The position numbers and the translations under genes were made by a program. Shown in pieces: positions 1-7,490 of a DNA stretch of 64,000 nt (positions within the stretch are counted from its first letter, which is position 1; each line of letters starts with the position of its first letter). Source of the stretch: Pseudorhodoferax sp. Leaf267 (lineage in GTDB: Bacteria > Pseudomonadota > Gammaproteobacteria > Burkholderiales > Burkholderiaceae_C); the NCBI RefSeq assembly GCF_001422405.1, contig NZ_LMMV01000026.1, forward strand, positions 4,166-68,165. The letters run 5' to 3'. Under the pieces are notes generated by a model. That model saw only the letters and a program-made list of their open reading frames with translations. It was not told the DNA's origin and did no database searches.

Positions 1-432
1 ATGGGGCTGAGCGCCGACGGAAGCTACAAATTGCCGCCCATGGACGCCGTGGGCAGCGGCAGCGTGCAGGAGAAGCAGGCGGCGTACCTGGTCGAGATCA
101 TCGAGAAGGTGAATGGCCTGTTCGAAGGCGAGCTGACGGACGACGACCAGTTGGTCTACGTGAACGGCGTGCTCAAGGGCAAGCTCCTGGAGAACGAGAC
201 CCTGGTGCAGCAGGCCGCCAGCAACAGCAAGGAGCAGTTCGCGAACTCGCCCGACCTGAGCAACGCATTGATGCACGCGATCATGGATGCGTTCGACGCG
301 CACCAGAGCATGAGCACGCAGGCCCTGGGGTCCGAGCGTGTGCGTGCCGGCCTGAAGGAGGTCTTGCTCGGCCCGGCGCAGCTCTATGAATCGCTGCGCG
401 CGAAGTCCGGGCCGGCGGCGGGCGCGCGGTAG
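1..432 (+). CDS. hsdR: Type I restriction endonuclease subunit R (HsdR), C-terminal fragment cut by window edge
   Basis: Only the last 143 residues are visible; the frame is open to base 1, so the Met there is probably internal. The sequence matches, from memory, the helical C-terminus of HsdR motor/nuclease subunits: a segment like LFEGELTDDDQLVYVNGV, then KGKLLENETLVQQAASNSKE and QFANSPDLSNALMHAIMDAF, ending in a short helix before the stop. In the family this end binds the methyltransferase core, while the nuclease and translocase domains lie upstream, outside this window. No hsdM or hsdS is present on this side, so the rest of the system should lie to the left. The gene converges on gshB with only 12 bp between the stops. 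Family assignment is by recognition of the pattern, not by a search. Confidence 0.8.
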   Translation: MGLSADGSYKLPPMDAVGSGSVQEKQAAYLVEIIEKVNGLFEGELTDDDQLVYVNGVLKGKLLENETLVQQAASNSKEQFANSPDLSNALMHAIMDAFDAHQSMSTQALGSERVRAGLKEVLLGPAQLYESLRAKSGPAAGAR

Positions 433-444
433 CGTCGCTCTGCT

Positions 445-1392
445 TCAGCCCGCCAGCGCCGCCTCCAGCGCATCCACGAACATCGCCGGCACGTCGAACC
501 CGGCCTGCTCGGTGATCTCCTGAAAGCAGGTCGGGCTCGTCACGTTGACCTCGGTCAGGCAGTCGCCGATCGCGTCCAGCCCCACCAGGAGCAGGCCGCG
601 CGCCGCCAGCACCGGGCCCAGCGCCTCGGCGATCTCGCGGTCGCGTGCGGTGAGCGGCTGGGCCACGCCCTTGCCGCCGGCCGCCAGGTTGCCGCGGACC
701 TCGCTGCCCTGCGGGATGCGCGCCAGCGAGAACGGCACCGGCTTGCCGCCGATCACCAGGATGCGCTTGTCGCCCTGCACGATCTCGGGCACGAAGCGTT
801 GCACCATGATGGTCTCGGCACCGTCCTTGTTCAGCGTCTCGACGATGGAGCCCAGGTTCAGCCCGTCGGCCTTGACGCGGAAGATGCCCATGCCGCCCAT
901 GCCGTCCAGCGGCTTCAGGATGATGTCCTGGTGCTCGGCGTGAAAGGCACGCACCTCGGCGGCGCTGCGCGTGACCAGCGTGGGGCTGGTGTACTGCGCG
1001 AACTCCATGATGGCCAGCTTTTCGGGGTGGTCGCGCAGCGCGGCCGGCTTGTTAAAGACCTTGGCGCCTTCGCGCTCGGCCTGCTCCAGCAGATGCGTGG
1101 CGTAGAAGAATTCGCTGTCGAACGGCGGGTCCTTGCGCATCAGCACGGCGTCGAACTCGGCCAGAGCGCGCAGCGGCGTCTCGTCGATGCGGTACCAGGC
1201 GTCGGCGTCGCCGGTCAGCGTGATGGCCAGGACCTGGGCCTGCACCTGGCCGCCCGTGCGCCAGCTGATGTGGCGCGGCTCGCAGGACCAGATGCGGTGG
1301 CCGCGGCGCTGCGCCTCGCGCATCATCGAGAAGGTGGTGTCCTTGTAGATCTTGAAGCTGTCCAGCGGATCGACGACGAAGAGGATGTTCAT
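445..1392 (-). CDS. gshB: Glutathione synthetase
   Basis: Joins gamma-glutamylcysteine and glycine with ATP, the second step of glutathione synthesis in the cytosol. The 315-residue product matches the usual length of about 316. It has the GshB N-terminus MNILFVVDPLDSFKIYKDTT and an ATP-grasp core with ILKPLDGMGGMGIFRV, VQRFVPEI and GDKRILVIGG. The end carries VNVTSPTCFQEI. The frame is open 23 codons further upstream, but the Met at 1392 is the conserved family start. Its ATG overlaps the stop of the upstream BenE-like gene by four bases (ATGA), so the two are probably translationally coupled. gshA lies 10 kb away on the same strand. Confidence 0.97.
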   Translation of the reverse strand: MNILFVVDPLDSFKIYKDTTFSMMREAQRRGHRIWSCEPRHISWRTGGQVQAQVLAITLTGDADAWYRIDETPLRALAEFDAVLMRKDPPFDSEFFYATHLLEQAEREGAKVFNKPAALRDHPEKLAIMEFAQYTSPTLVTRSAAEVRAFHAEHQDIILKPLDGMGGMGIFRVKADGLNLGSIVETLNKDGAETIMVQRFVPEIVQGDKRILVIGGKPVPFSLARIPQGSEVRGNLAAGGKGVAQPLTARDREIAEALGPVLAARGLLLVGLDAIGDCLTEVNVTSPTCFQEITEQAGFDVPAMFVDALEAALAG

Positions 1393-2573
1393 GCGTTTGG
1401 CTTTCGGGAAGCCCCGTACTGTTGCACAACCAGCGCCGCGGCACCGGCCACCACGCCCCAAAACGCCGAGCCGATGCCGGCTATTGCCACGCCGCTCAGC
1501 GTGACGAGAAAGGTGATCAGCGCCGCCTCGCGGTGCTGCACGTCCTGCATCGCCATGGCCAGGCCGTTGCCGATCGTACCCAGCAGCGCCAGCCCGGCGA
1601 TGGCCGCCACCAGCTCGCGCGGGAAGGCCGTCAGCAGCCCCGTCACCGTGGCGCCGAAGCTGCCGATCAGCACGTACAGCAGGCCGCAGCTCACGGCAGC
1701 CGTGTAGCGCTTGTCCGGGTCTTCATGCGCCTCGCGGCCCATGCAGATCGCCGCCGTGATGGCCGACAGGTTCAGCGCGAACGCACCGAAGGGGGCCAGC
1801 ACCAGCGTGGCCAGCCCGCTCATGGTGATCAGCGGCGAGATCGGCATGCGCGTGTAGCCCGACGCACGGATCGCCGCCACGCCCGGCAGGTTCTGCGAGG
1901 CCATGGTCACCACGAACAGCGGCACGGCCAGGCTCACGGCGGCCTGCCAGCTGAAGCTGGGCATCGTGAACACCGGCATGGCGATGGCGAAGTGCACGCC
2001 GGACCAGGCCAGCTCGCCGCGCAGGGCGCAGTAGACGATGGCCGCCAGCAGCGTCAGCGGCACGGCATAGCGCGGCAGCAGCCGGCGGCCCAGCAGGTAC
2101 ACGCCCAACATCAGCAGCACCAGGCCCAGCGCGGTCTTGGCGGCCAAAAATGCCTCCAGCCCGAAGCGCGCCAGCACGCCGGCCAGCAGCGCCGAGGCGA
2201 TGGCCATGGGGATGCGGTTCATCACGCGCTCGAACCAGCCCGTCATGCCGGCCAGCGCGATGGCGGCGGCGCTGAGCATGAAGGCGCCCACGGCCTCGCC
2301 CATGCCGTAGCCCGCGCCGGCCGTCGCCAGCACGGCCGCGCCTGGCGTGCTCCAGGCAATCATCACCGGCATGCGCAGGATCAGCGACGGGACGGCGGTG
2401 CACAGCCCCATGCCCAGGCCCAGCGCCCACATCCACGAACTGATGAGCTCGGGCGTGGCGCCGAAGGCCAGCGCAGCCTGGAACACGATGGCCACCGAGC
2501 TCGTGAAGCCGACCAGCACGGCGACGAAGCCGGCCGTGAAGGCGGGCAGGCTCAGGTCTTTGAGGAAACGCAT
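1389..2573 (-). CDS. benE: BenE-family benzoate/H+ symporter-like transporter
   Basis: A 394-residue, strongly hydrophobic protein with about 11-12 predicted membrane segments. It resembles BenE, an inner-membrane symporter of benzoate or related aromatic acids. The N-terminus FTAGFVAVLVGFTSSVAIVF, the central MPVMIAWSTPGAAVLAT and the later ASQNLPGVAAIRASGY region fit the family. No aromatic-degradation genes are adjacent, so the substrate is open; BenE homologues are often found without ben catabolic genes. It is the first gene of a two-gene unit with gshB (4-bp overlap), an odd functional pairing. The ribosome site before the ATG is weak. Confidence 0.85.
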   Translation of the reverse strand: MRFLKDLSLPAFTAGFVAVLVGFTSSVAIVFQAALAFGATPELISSWMWALGLGMGLCTAVPSLILRMPVMIAWSTPGAAVLATAGAGYGMGEAVGAFMLSAAAIALAGMTGWFERVMNRIPMAIASALLAGVLARFGLEAFLAAKTALGLVLLMLGVYLLGRRLLPRYAVPLTLLAAIVYCALRGELAWSGVHFAIAMPVFTMPSFSWQAAVSLAVPLFVVTMASQNLPGVAAIRASGYTRMPISPLITMSGLATLVLAPFGAFALNLSAITAAICMGREAHEDPDKRYTAAVSCGLLYVLIGSFGATVTGLLTAFPRELVAAIAGLALLGTIGNGLAMAMQDVQHREAALITFLVTLSGVAIAGIGSAFWGVVAGAAALVVQQYGASRKPNA

Positions 2574-2674
2574 GGCCGGGGATTGTGCCGCTGGGCGTTG
2601 TGGCCAGAACGGGTGCCTCGGCCACGGATCGGTAAGGTCCCACCCTCGATCGCAACGACTTTCGAACCACCAGC

Positions 2675-2701
2675 TGTCACAAACCCGGCACCCGGCACGT
2701 C
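2675..2701 (+). promoter_or_regulatory. ECF41-type sigma promoter motif before the AhpD-like gene
   Basis: TGTCACA at 2675-2681 and CGTC at 2698-2701 are separated by exactly 16 bases. Promoters of the ECF41 sigma-factor group are described with this TGTCACA and CGTC pair, typically before carboxymuconolactone decarboxylase, oxidoreductase or epimerase genes. The gene downstream here is of the first type. A start site near 2708 would leave a leader of about 36 nt with a good Shine-Dalgarno (AAAGGA) before the GTG at 2744. No sigma gene is in the window. Confidence 0.6.
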
Positions 2702-2743
2702 TTGATGAGGAGAGCCCGCTTCATCCACCCGAAAGGAACCACC

Positions 2744-3223
2744 GTGACCCAACGTCTGAACGCCATGCAGCAATCCCCCGAGCTCTTCAAGAAGCTCGTC
2801 GAGTACAGCATGCTCGCCGCCAAGGGCGGCCTCGAAGGCCCGCTGCTGCACCTGCTGGAGATCCGCGCCTCGCAGCTCAACGGCTGCGCGTTCTGCCTGG
2901 ACATGCACATCAAGCAGGCCAAGATCCACGGCGAGGGCGAGCTGCGCCTGCACCATGTCGCGATCTGGCGCGAGTCGGCGCTGTTCAACGAACGCGAGCG
3001 CGCCGCCCTGGCCTGGACCGAGGTGCTCACGCAGCTGCCGGCGCACGGCGTGCCCGACGCGGCGTACGAGGCGGCACGTGCGCAGTTCTCCGAGGAGGAG
3101 CTCGTCGCGCTCACGCACAACATCATGGGCATCAACGCCTGGAACCGGCTCAACGTGGCCTTTAGCACCACGCCCGGCTCTGGCGACATGGCCTTCGGCC
3201 TGGACAAGGCGCAGTTCGCCTGA
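2744..3223 (+). CDS. Carboxymuconolactone decarboxylase/AhpD-like protein
   Basis: A 159-residue single-domain protein of the AhpD-like carboxymuconolactone decarboxylase superfamily. The key motif is NGCAFCLDMHIKQA: a CxxC pair followed by a histidine, the redox centre of alkylhydroperoxidase-type members. Members act as peroxidases or decarboxylases; the substrate cannot be told here. The GTG at 2744 was chosen because GAAAGGAACC precedes it at good spacing, and because the upstream TTG/ATG at 2702-2705 directly abut or overlap the promoter motif. The gene stands alone, divergent from the BenE-like gene, with an oxidoreductase 117 bp downstream. Confidence 0.88.
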   Translation: MTQRLNAMQQSPELFKKLVEYSMLAAKGGLEGPLLHLLEIRASQLNGCAFCLDMHIKQAKIHGEGELRLHHVAIWRESALFNERERAALAWTEVLTQLPAHGVPDAAYEAARAQFSEEELVALTHNIMGINAWNRLNVAFSTTPGSGDMAFGLDKAQFA

Positions 3224-3340
3224 GGCCGCCGATGGGCGTCGTTGCCATGGGGTTGTGACGAGGCGCTCAGCGCGATGGAGAGGCCGTTCCTATACTCGCC
3301 CGCGCCGACGATCCCATCACGACAACCGGAGACCTTGCCC

Positions 3341-4456
3341 ATGCCTTTGCAGCTGCGTTCCCTGATCCGCCCCGATGCCACGCTCGAGTTGTCCCTGGCC
3401 GAAGTGCCGATGCCCGAGCCCACGCACGACGATGACGTCGTCGTGCGCATGGAGGCCGCGCCGCTGAACCCGTCCGACCTGGGCCTGCTGTTCGGCGGCG
3501 CCGACATGCGCACGGCCAAGGTGTCGGGCACGGCCGAGCGTCCCGTCGTCACGGCCAGCGTGCCGGCCGCGGCCATGGCCGCGCTGGCGCCGCGCATGGG
3601 CCAGTCGCTGCCCGTGGGCAACGAGGGCGCCGGCACCGTGGTGGCCGCTGGCCCCGCTGCCGCAGCCCAGGCGCTGCTGGGCAAGAAGGTCGCCATCCTG
3701 GGCGGCGCCATGTATGCCGAATACCGCGCGCTGCCCGCCGCCCAGTGCCTGCCGCTGCCCGAGGGCGCCACGGCGGCAGATGGCGCGTCGTGCTTCGTCA
3801 ACCCGCTCACCGCGCTGGGCATGGTCGAGACCATGCAACGCGAGGGTCATACGGCGCTCGTGCACACGGCCGCTGCGTCCAACCTGGGCCAGATGCTGAA
3901 CCGCATCTGCCTGAAGGACGGCGTGCCGCTCGTCAACATCGTGCGCAAGCCCGAGCAGGTGGCGCTGCTGCGCAGCCAGGGCGCGCAGTACGTGGTCGAC
4001 AGCCAGTCGCCCGACTTCATGGCGGAACTGACCGAGGCGGTGGCGGCCACCGGTGCCACGCTGGGCTTCGACGCCGTGGGCGGCGGCCCGCTGGCCGGCC
4101 AGATCCTGGTTGCCATCGAGACGGCATCTTCGCGCAAGGCCAAGGAATACAGCCGGTACGGATCGACCACGCACAAGCAGGTCTACGTCTACGGCAGCCT
4201 GGACCGTGGCCCCATCGAGCTGGCACGCGGCTTCGGCATGGCCTGGGGCGTGGGCGGTTGGCTGCTGTTCCCGTTCATGCAGAAGGTCGGCCCGCACCGC
4301 GTGCAGGAGCTCAAGGCCCGCGTGGCCAGCGAGCTCAAGACCACCTTCGCCAGCCGCTACACGCGCGAGGTCACGCTGGCCGAGGCGCTGACGCTGGAGG
4401 CCATCGGCGTGTACGGCAAGCAGGCGACGGGCGAGAAGGTGTTGTTGCGGCTGTGA
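3341..4456 (+). CDS. Zinc-type alcohol dehydrogenase/quinone oxidoreductase-like protein (MDR superfamily)
   Basis: A 371-residue medium-chain dehydrogenase/reductase. The N-terminal GroES-like half has EAAPLNPSDLGLLFGG and VGNEGAGTVVAAG; the Rossmann half has LVHTAAASNLGQMLNRICL and LGFDAVGGGPLAG. The NP-SDxG and GNEGAG patterns and the lack of a clear structural-zinc cysteine cluster suggest a zinc-independent NAD(P)H reductase of the quinone/enoyl type rather than a classical alcohol dehydrogenase. The ATG at 3341 is preceded by CCGGAGACC; a plausible -10 (CTATACTC, 3285-3292) lies about 50 bp upstream. The true substrate is unknown. Confidence 0.85.
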   Translation: MPLQLRSLIRPDATLELSLAEVPMPEPTHDDDVVVRMEAAPLNPSDLGLLFGGADMRTAKVSGTAERPVVTASVPAAAMAALAPRMGQSLPVGNEGAGTVVAAGPAAAAQALLGKKVAILGGAMYAEYRALPAAQCLPLPEGATAADGASCFVNPLTALGMVETMQREGHTALVHTAAASNLGQMLNRICLKDGVPLVNIVRKPEQVALLRSQGAQYVVDSQSPDFMAELTEAVAATGATLGFDAVGGGPLAGQILVAIETASSRKAKEYSRYGSTTHKQVYVYGSLDRGPIELARGFGMAWGVGGWLLFPFMQKVGPHRVQELKARVASELKTTFASRYTREVTLAEALTLEAIGVYGKQATGEKVLLRL

Positions 4457-4464
4457 GCAAAAAC

Positions 4465-4510
4465 GTTTCTCATTGTTGACAAATCTCCAAAAATGTCAAA
4501 AATGAGAAAC
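4465..4510. promoter_or_regulatory. 17-bp inverted repeat, probable operator of the TA pair
   Basis: GTTTCTCATTGTTGACA (4465-4481) and TGTCAAAAATGAGAAAC (4494-4510) are inverted copies with one mismatch in 17, separated by 12 A-rich bases. The right arm ends four bases before the ATG of the XRE-family gene. The left arm contains a perfect -35 hexamer, TTGACA (4476-4481). A repressor bound here would cover promoter and start codon, the usual layout of antitoxin autorepression. Confidence 0.8.
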
Positions 4511-4514
4511 TTAA

Positions 4515-5012
4515 ATGCCTGCTGCTGCCCCGCAGATCACACCGCAGTCCGCCGAGGCGCTGTCCGCCCTTGGCGGTGCGGTGCGCCAGCGGCGCAAGGC
4601 GCTGGGCATCAGCGCCGTGGCCGCGGCCGAGGCCGCCGGCATCTCCCGCCCCACGCTGCACCGCATCGAAAAGGGTGAGCCCGCCGTCACCATGGGCGCC
4701 ACCATGCAGGTGCTGGTGGTGCTGGGGCTCGCTCTGGTGGTCGAGCCGGAGGACGAGCCCGGCACCGCGGCCACTGCGCCGCGCCCCGGTTGGTTGCCAG
4801 CCCGTGTGCGCATCGCGGACTATCCCTGGCTGCGGCAACTGGCCTGGCAAGTGCAGGGTGCTCAGGAGCTCACACCGCGCGAGGCACTTGGCATCTACGA
4901 GCGCAACTGGCGGCATGTCGACGCGCAGGCGCTGACGACGGCTGAGCAGGATCTGATCGATGCCCTGCGGCTTGCATTGGGCGATGCGCCCGGAGGCGCT
5001 GCCGTTGTTTGA
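4515..5012 (+). CDS. XRE-family DNA-binding protein, probable antitoxin
   Basis: A 165-residue protein with an N-terminal helix-turn-helix of the XRE/Cro type (about residues 18-60: LGGAVRQRRKALGISAVAAA, then GISRPTLHRIEKGEPAVTMG). The C-terminal part, after a Pro/Ala-rich linker, is unassigned and may contact the toxin. It is followed, with a 29-bp overlap, by an AbiEii-like nucleotidyltransferase, so the pair looks like a toxin-antitoxin or abortive-infection module with the regulator first. The start codon sits directly beside the inverted-repeat operator, leaving no room for a Shine-Dalgarno, so the mRNA may be leaderless or nearly so. The antitoxin role is inferred from context. Confidence 0.82.
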   Translation: MPAAAPQITPQSAEALSALGGAVRQRRKALGISAVAAAEAAGISRPTLHRIEKGEPAVTMGATMQVLVVLGLALVVEPEDEPGTAATAPRPGWLPARVRIADYPWLRQLAWQVQGAQELTPREALGIYERNWRHVDAQALTTAEQDLIDALRLALGDAPGGAAVV

Positions 5013-5709
5013 GCGCCCGCACCATCGCCGCGTCGCGCAGGTGCTGCAGGCGCTTGACGGCGACTTGCTGCGCGAACGCCATTGCCTGTTCGGTGGCGGC
5101 ACCGCGATGGCGCTGCGCTACGGCGAGTATCGCGAGTCGGTCGACATCGATTTCCTGGTGTCGGACCTTGCGGCGTACCGCCAACTGCGCCATGCGCTCA
5201 CGGGTGCGGACGGCATGGCCGCCGTGACGCGCGCCGGTGCGCCAGCCCTCGTGCAGGCGGGCGAACTGCGCGCCGACCAGTACGGCATCCGCACGCGCAT
5301 CGTCGCGGACGATCAGCCCATCAAGTTCGAGATCGTGTTCGAGGCGCGCATCGTGCTCGACGCTCCGGGCAGGAACGACGCGCAGTGCGGCGTGCCCACG
5401 CTCACGCCGCTGGACATGGCGACGGGCAAGCTGCTGGCCAATTCCGACCGCTGGCCCGACGACGGTGTGTTCAGTCGCGACCTGATCGACCTGGCCATGA
5501 TGAAGCCCACGCTGCCGCTGCTGCGCCAGGCCATCGCCAAGGCCGAGGGCGCATACGGCGAGACCATCCGACGCGACCTGCAGCGCGCCATCGACCGCAT
5601 GCAGGCGCGCACGGGATGGCTGGAGCGCTGCATGCGCATGATGGGCGTGGCAGGCACGCCGGCACAGGTGTGGCAGCGCATCCGGGCCTTGCGGCGCGTC
5701 TTGGTGTGA
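4984..5709 (+). CDS. AbiEii/AbiGii-type nucleotidyltransferase, probable toxin
   Basis: A 241-residue member of the AbiEii/MenT nucleotidyltransferase superfamily. The signature GGGTAMALRYGEYRESVDID (about residues 37-56) holds the glycine-rich loop and the DxD metal-binding pair; KFEIVFEARI and LTPLDMATGKLLANSDRW follow, as in AbiEii toxins. Known relatives transfer nucleotides to tRNA or other acceptors and arrest growth; the acceptor here is unknown. The ATG at 4984 is taken because it begins the homologous region; an in-frame ATG at 4960 is possible. The gene overlaps its XRE partner by 29 bp, indicating coupled expression. The partner is XRE-like, not the winged-helix AbiEi of classic AbiE systems. 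Confidence 0.85.
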   Translation: MRPEALPLFERPHHRRVAQVLQALDGDLLRERHCLFGGGTAMALRYGEYRESVDIDFLVSDLAAYRQLRHALTGADGMAAVTRAGAPALVQAGELRADQYGIRTRIVADDQPIKFEIVFEARIVLDAPGRNDAQCGVPTLTPLDMATGKLLANSDRWPDDGVFSRDLIDLAMMKPTLPLLRQAIAKAEGAYGETIRRDLQRAIDRMQARTGWLERCMRMMGVAGTPAQVWQRIRALRRVLV

Positions 5710-5720
5710 AACGAACGCGG

Positions 5721-5726
5721 TTTAAT
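5721..5726 (+). promoter_or_regulatory. -10-like box 8 nt before the DUF3297 start
   Basis: TTTAAT at 5721-5726 lies eight bases before the ATG at 5735, which has no Shine-Dalgarno. If used, transcription would start at or beside the start codon, giving a leaderless mRNA. No convincing -35 is seen at 17-bp spacing. Confidence 0.4.
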
Positions 5727-5734
5727 CACGCCCC

Positions 5735-6001
5735 ATGAGCCAAGAAACCCAACCCCGCCCCCCGCTCCCCGACCATCTGTCCGTCGACCCGCGCAGCCCG
5801 CACCATGTGGCGGCGGTGTTCCAGCACGACATCGGCATCCGCTTCAACGGCACCGAACGCCATGACGTGGAGGAGTACTGCCTGAGCGAGCGCTGGATCA
5901 AGGTCGCCGCCGGCAAGACGCTGGACCGCAAGGGCAAGCCGCTGTTGATCAAGCTCAAGGGCACGGTCGAGGCCTTCTACCGCGACGACGCACCGGCCTG
6001 A
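5735..6001 (+). CDS. DUF3297 family protein
   Basis: An 88-residue soluble protein of the small, conserved DUF3297 family, whose function is not established. Visible hallmarks are DHLSVDPRSPHHVAAVFQHD, then IGIRFNGTERHDVEEYC and WIKVAAGKTLDRKGKPLLIKLKGTVEAFY, covering nearly the whole length, so it is a complete single-domain member. It lies 25 bp downstream of the TA toxin on the same strand, but has its own -10-like sequence and is probably not part of that module. Confidence 0.85.
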   Translation: MSQETQPRPPLPDHLSVDPRSPHHVAAVFQHDIGIRFNGTERHDVEEYCLSERWIKVAAGKTLDRKGKPLLIKLKGTVEAFYRDDAPA

Positions 6002-6151
6002 TCGCCCGCCGCCCGGCCATCGCGGCAGGTGCCGGCGGCGCGCGAACACGCTGGCGCCGCTTGGCGGTGTCGTCCTGCATGGCGCGGCCAGGGCGAGGCG
6101 CAGGATGCCCCGGTGCGTGGCGCATTGCGCCGCGCCGCACTGGAGAGCGCC

Positions 6152-6604
6152 ATGAACCCTTTCGCCGCCTTGCGCCATGTGCTGTTGCACGGCACCGCCT
6201 GTCTGTGCTTGGCCATCGTGCCGCTGGCGGCTGCCGCCGCCGACAACCCGCTGGCCGCCGAACGCTGGAAGTCCCGGCCGGTGGTCGTCGTCGTGCCCCA
6301 GGCCGACGACGCCCTGTTGCGCCGCCTGCGCGCCGCGTTGAACGAGACCGTCACCCGTGAGGCCTTCCTGGACCGCGAGATGGTGCTCTACACCGTCGTG
6401 GCGGGCGCCGGCAGCCGCAACGACGAGGCCCTGAGCCCGGCGCAGACGCGCGCGCTGCTCGACGGTCTGAAGCTCGACCCCGCCGGGCCGCCCACGTTCA
6501 TCCTCGTGGGCAAGGACGGCGGCGTGAAGATGACCGAAGGCGCAGCGGTGGACCTCAAGGCCGTCTTCGCCGAGGTCGATCGCATGCCCATGCGCCAGCG
6601 CTGA
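6152..6604 (+). CDS. Exported DUF4174-domain protein
   Basis: A 150-residue protein with an N-terminal signal peptide (hydrophobic stretch TACLCLAIVPLAAAAA, cleavage likely near AAA-DNP). A DUF4174-like domain follows: RPVVVVVPQADDALLRRLRA, FLDREMVLYTVVAG and PPTFILVGKDGGVKM. The family has a thioredoxin-like fold pattern, but this copy shows no CxxC, so a redox role is not supported. The ATG at 6152 is preceded by GGAGAG; longer in-frame starts lack both ribosome site and signal sequence. It ends four bases before the convergent DeoR regulator. Confidence 0.75.
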   Translation: MNPFAALRHVLLHGTACLCLAIVPLAAAAADNPLAAERWKSRPVVVVVPQADDALLRRLRAALNETVTREAFLDREMVLYTVVAGAGSRNDEALSPAQTRALLDGLKLDPAGPPTFILVGKDGGVKMTEGAAVDLKAVFAEVDRMPMRQR

Positions 6605-6608
6605 GCCG

Positions 6609-7367
6609 TCAGCCGGCCTTTTGCACCACCACGCCAGCCGCGCGCAAGGCACGCAGCGTGCGGGCCGCCGTGTCGCGCGGCACGACCAGCGTGCCGAGCG
6701 CCTGCAGCGGCGCCACCACAAAGGGCGACGCGGCCATCAGCTTCTCGGCCGAAGCCAGCACCACGGTGTCGGCCGCTCGCTCGTGCAGCGCGCGCTTGAC
6801 CGCGGCCTCCTCGGCATCGCCGGTGCTGAGCCCGGCCTCGGGGTGCACGCCCGTCACGCCCATGAAGTACAGGTCGGCGCGCAGGCGTGCGGCGCCGTCG
6901 ATCACGGCTGCACCCACGTTGACCATGGAATGGCGGAACAGCCGGCCGCCCAGCATGATGATCTCCAGCCGCGGATGCGCGGCCAACTCGACGGCCACGT
7001 TGGGGCTGTGCGTGACGAAGGTGGCGCGCAGCGCCGGGTCGAGATGCCGCGCGACCTGGATGGCGGTCGTGCCGCCGTCCAGGATCACCACCTGCCCCGG
7101 CTGCACCAGGCCCGCGCCATGGCGGCCCAGCACGGCCTTGTCCTGCGGCGACACCTGCTCGCGCACGCGCAGGTCGCCCATGGCCGCGGACGCAGGCAGC
7201 GCGCCGCCGTGCACGCGCTGCAACTGGCCGGCCTGGGCCAGCTCGCGCAGGTCGCGGCGGATCGTGTCCTCCGAGGTGCCCAGTTCCTGCGCGAGATTCT
7301 TGGCGACGATCTGGCCTTGCGCGGCGAGGCGCGTGAGGATGAGCTTCTTGCGCTGGACGGTCAGCAT
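6609..7367 (-). CDS. DeoR/GlpR-family transcriptional regulator
   Basis: A 252-residue DeoR-family repressor. The N-terminal winged helix (IVAKNLAQELGTSEDTIRRD, then LRELAQAGQLQRVHGGALP) is typical. The C-terminal sugar-phosphate sensor domain has ILDGGTTAIQVARHLD and LGGRLFRHSMVNVGAAVI. Such proteins usually sense a phosphorylated sugar or nucleoside and repress neighbouring genes. It is divergent from a small nucleotide-enzyme-like gene, and the shared intergenic region holds tandem 10-bp repeats that are good candidates for its binding site. The inducer is unknown. Confidence 0.92.
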   Translation of the reverse strand: MLTVQRKKLILTRLAAQGQIVAKNLAQELGTSEDTIRRDLRELAQAGQLQRVHGGALPASAAMGDLRVREQVSPQDKAVLGRHGAGLVQPGQVVILDGGTTAIQVARHLDPALRATFVTHSPNVAVELAAHPRLEIIMLGGRLFRHSMVNVGAAVIDGAARLRADLYFMGVTGVHPEAGLSTGDAEEAAVKRALHERAADTVVLASAEKLMAASPFVVAPLQALGTLVVPRDTAARTLRALRAAGVVVQKAG

Positions 7368-7455
7368 GGTGTGTCAGGGCTTGACGGCAATGTGGAGTGC
7401 GGGATTCTCGCGTGCACCGGCCCGGGCTTGCATCGGCACGGCATGGCTTCTATGA

Positions 7456-7475
7456 TTGCACGAAGTTGCACGAAA
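7456..7475. promoter_or_regulatory. Tandem 10-bp direct repeats, probable DeoR operator
   Basis: TTGCACGAA occurs at 7456-7464 and again at 7466-7474, one helical turn apart, followed by a weaker ACTACACACAAA. The repeats lie 16 bp before the start of the gene at 7491 and about 90 bp from the divergent DeoR gene. One-turn-spaced direct repeats suit a DeoR-family tetramer. A -10-like TATGAT (7451-7456) touches the first copy. Confidence 0.55.
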
Positions 7476-7490
7476 CTACACACAAACGCC

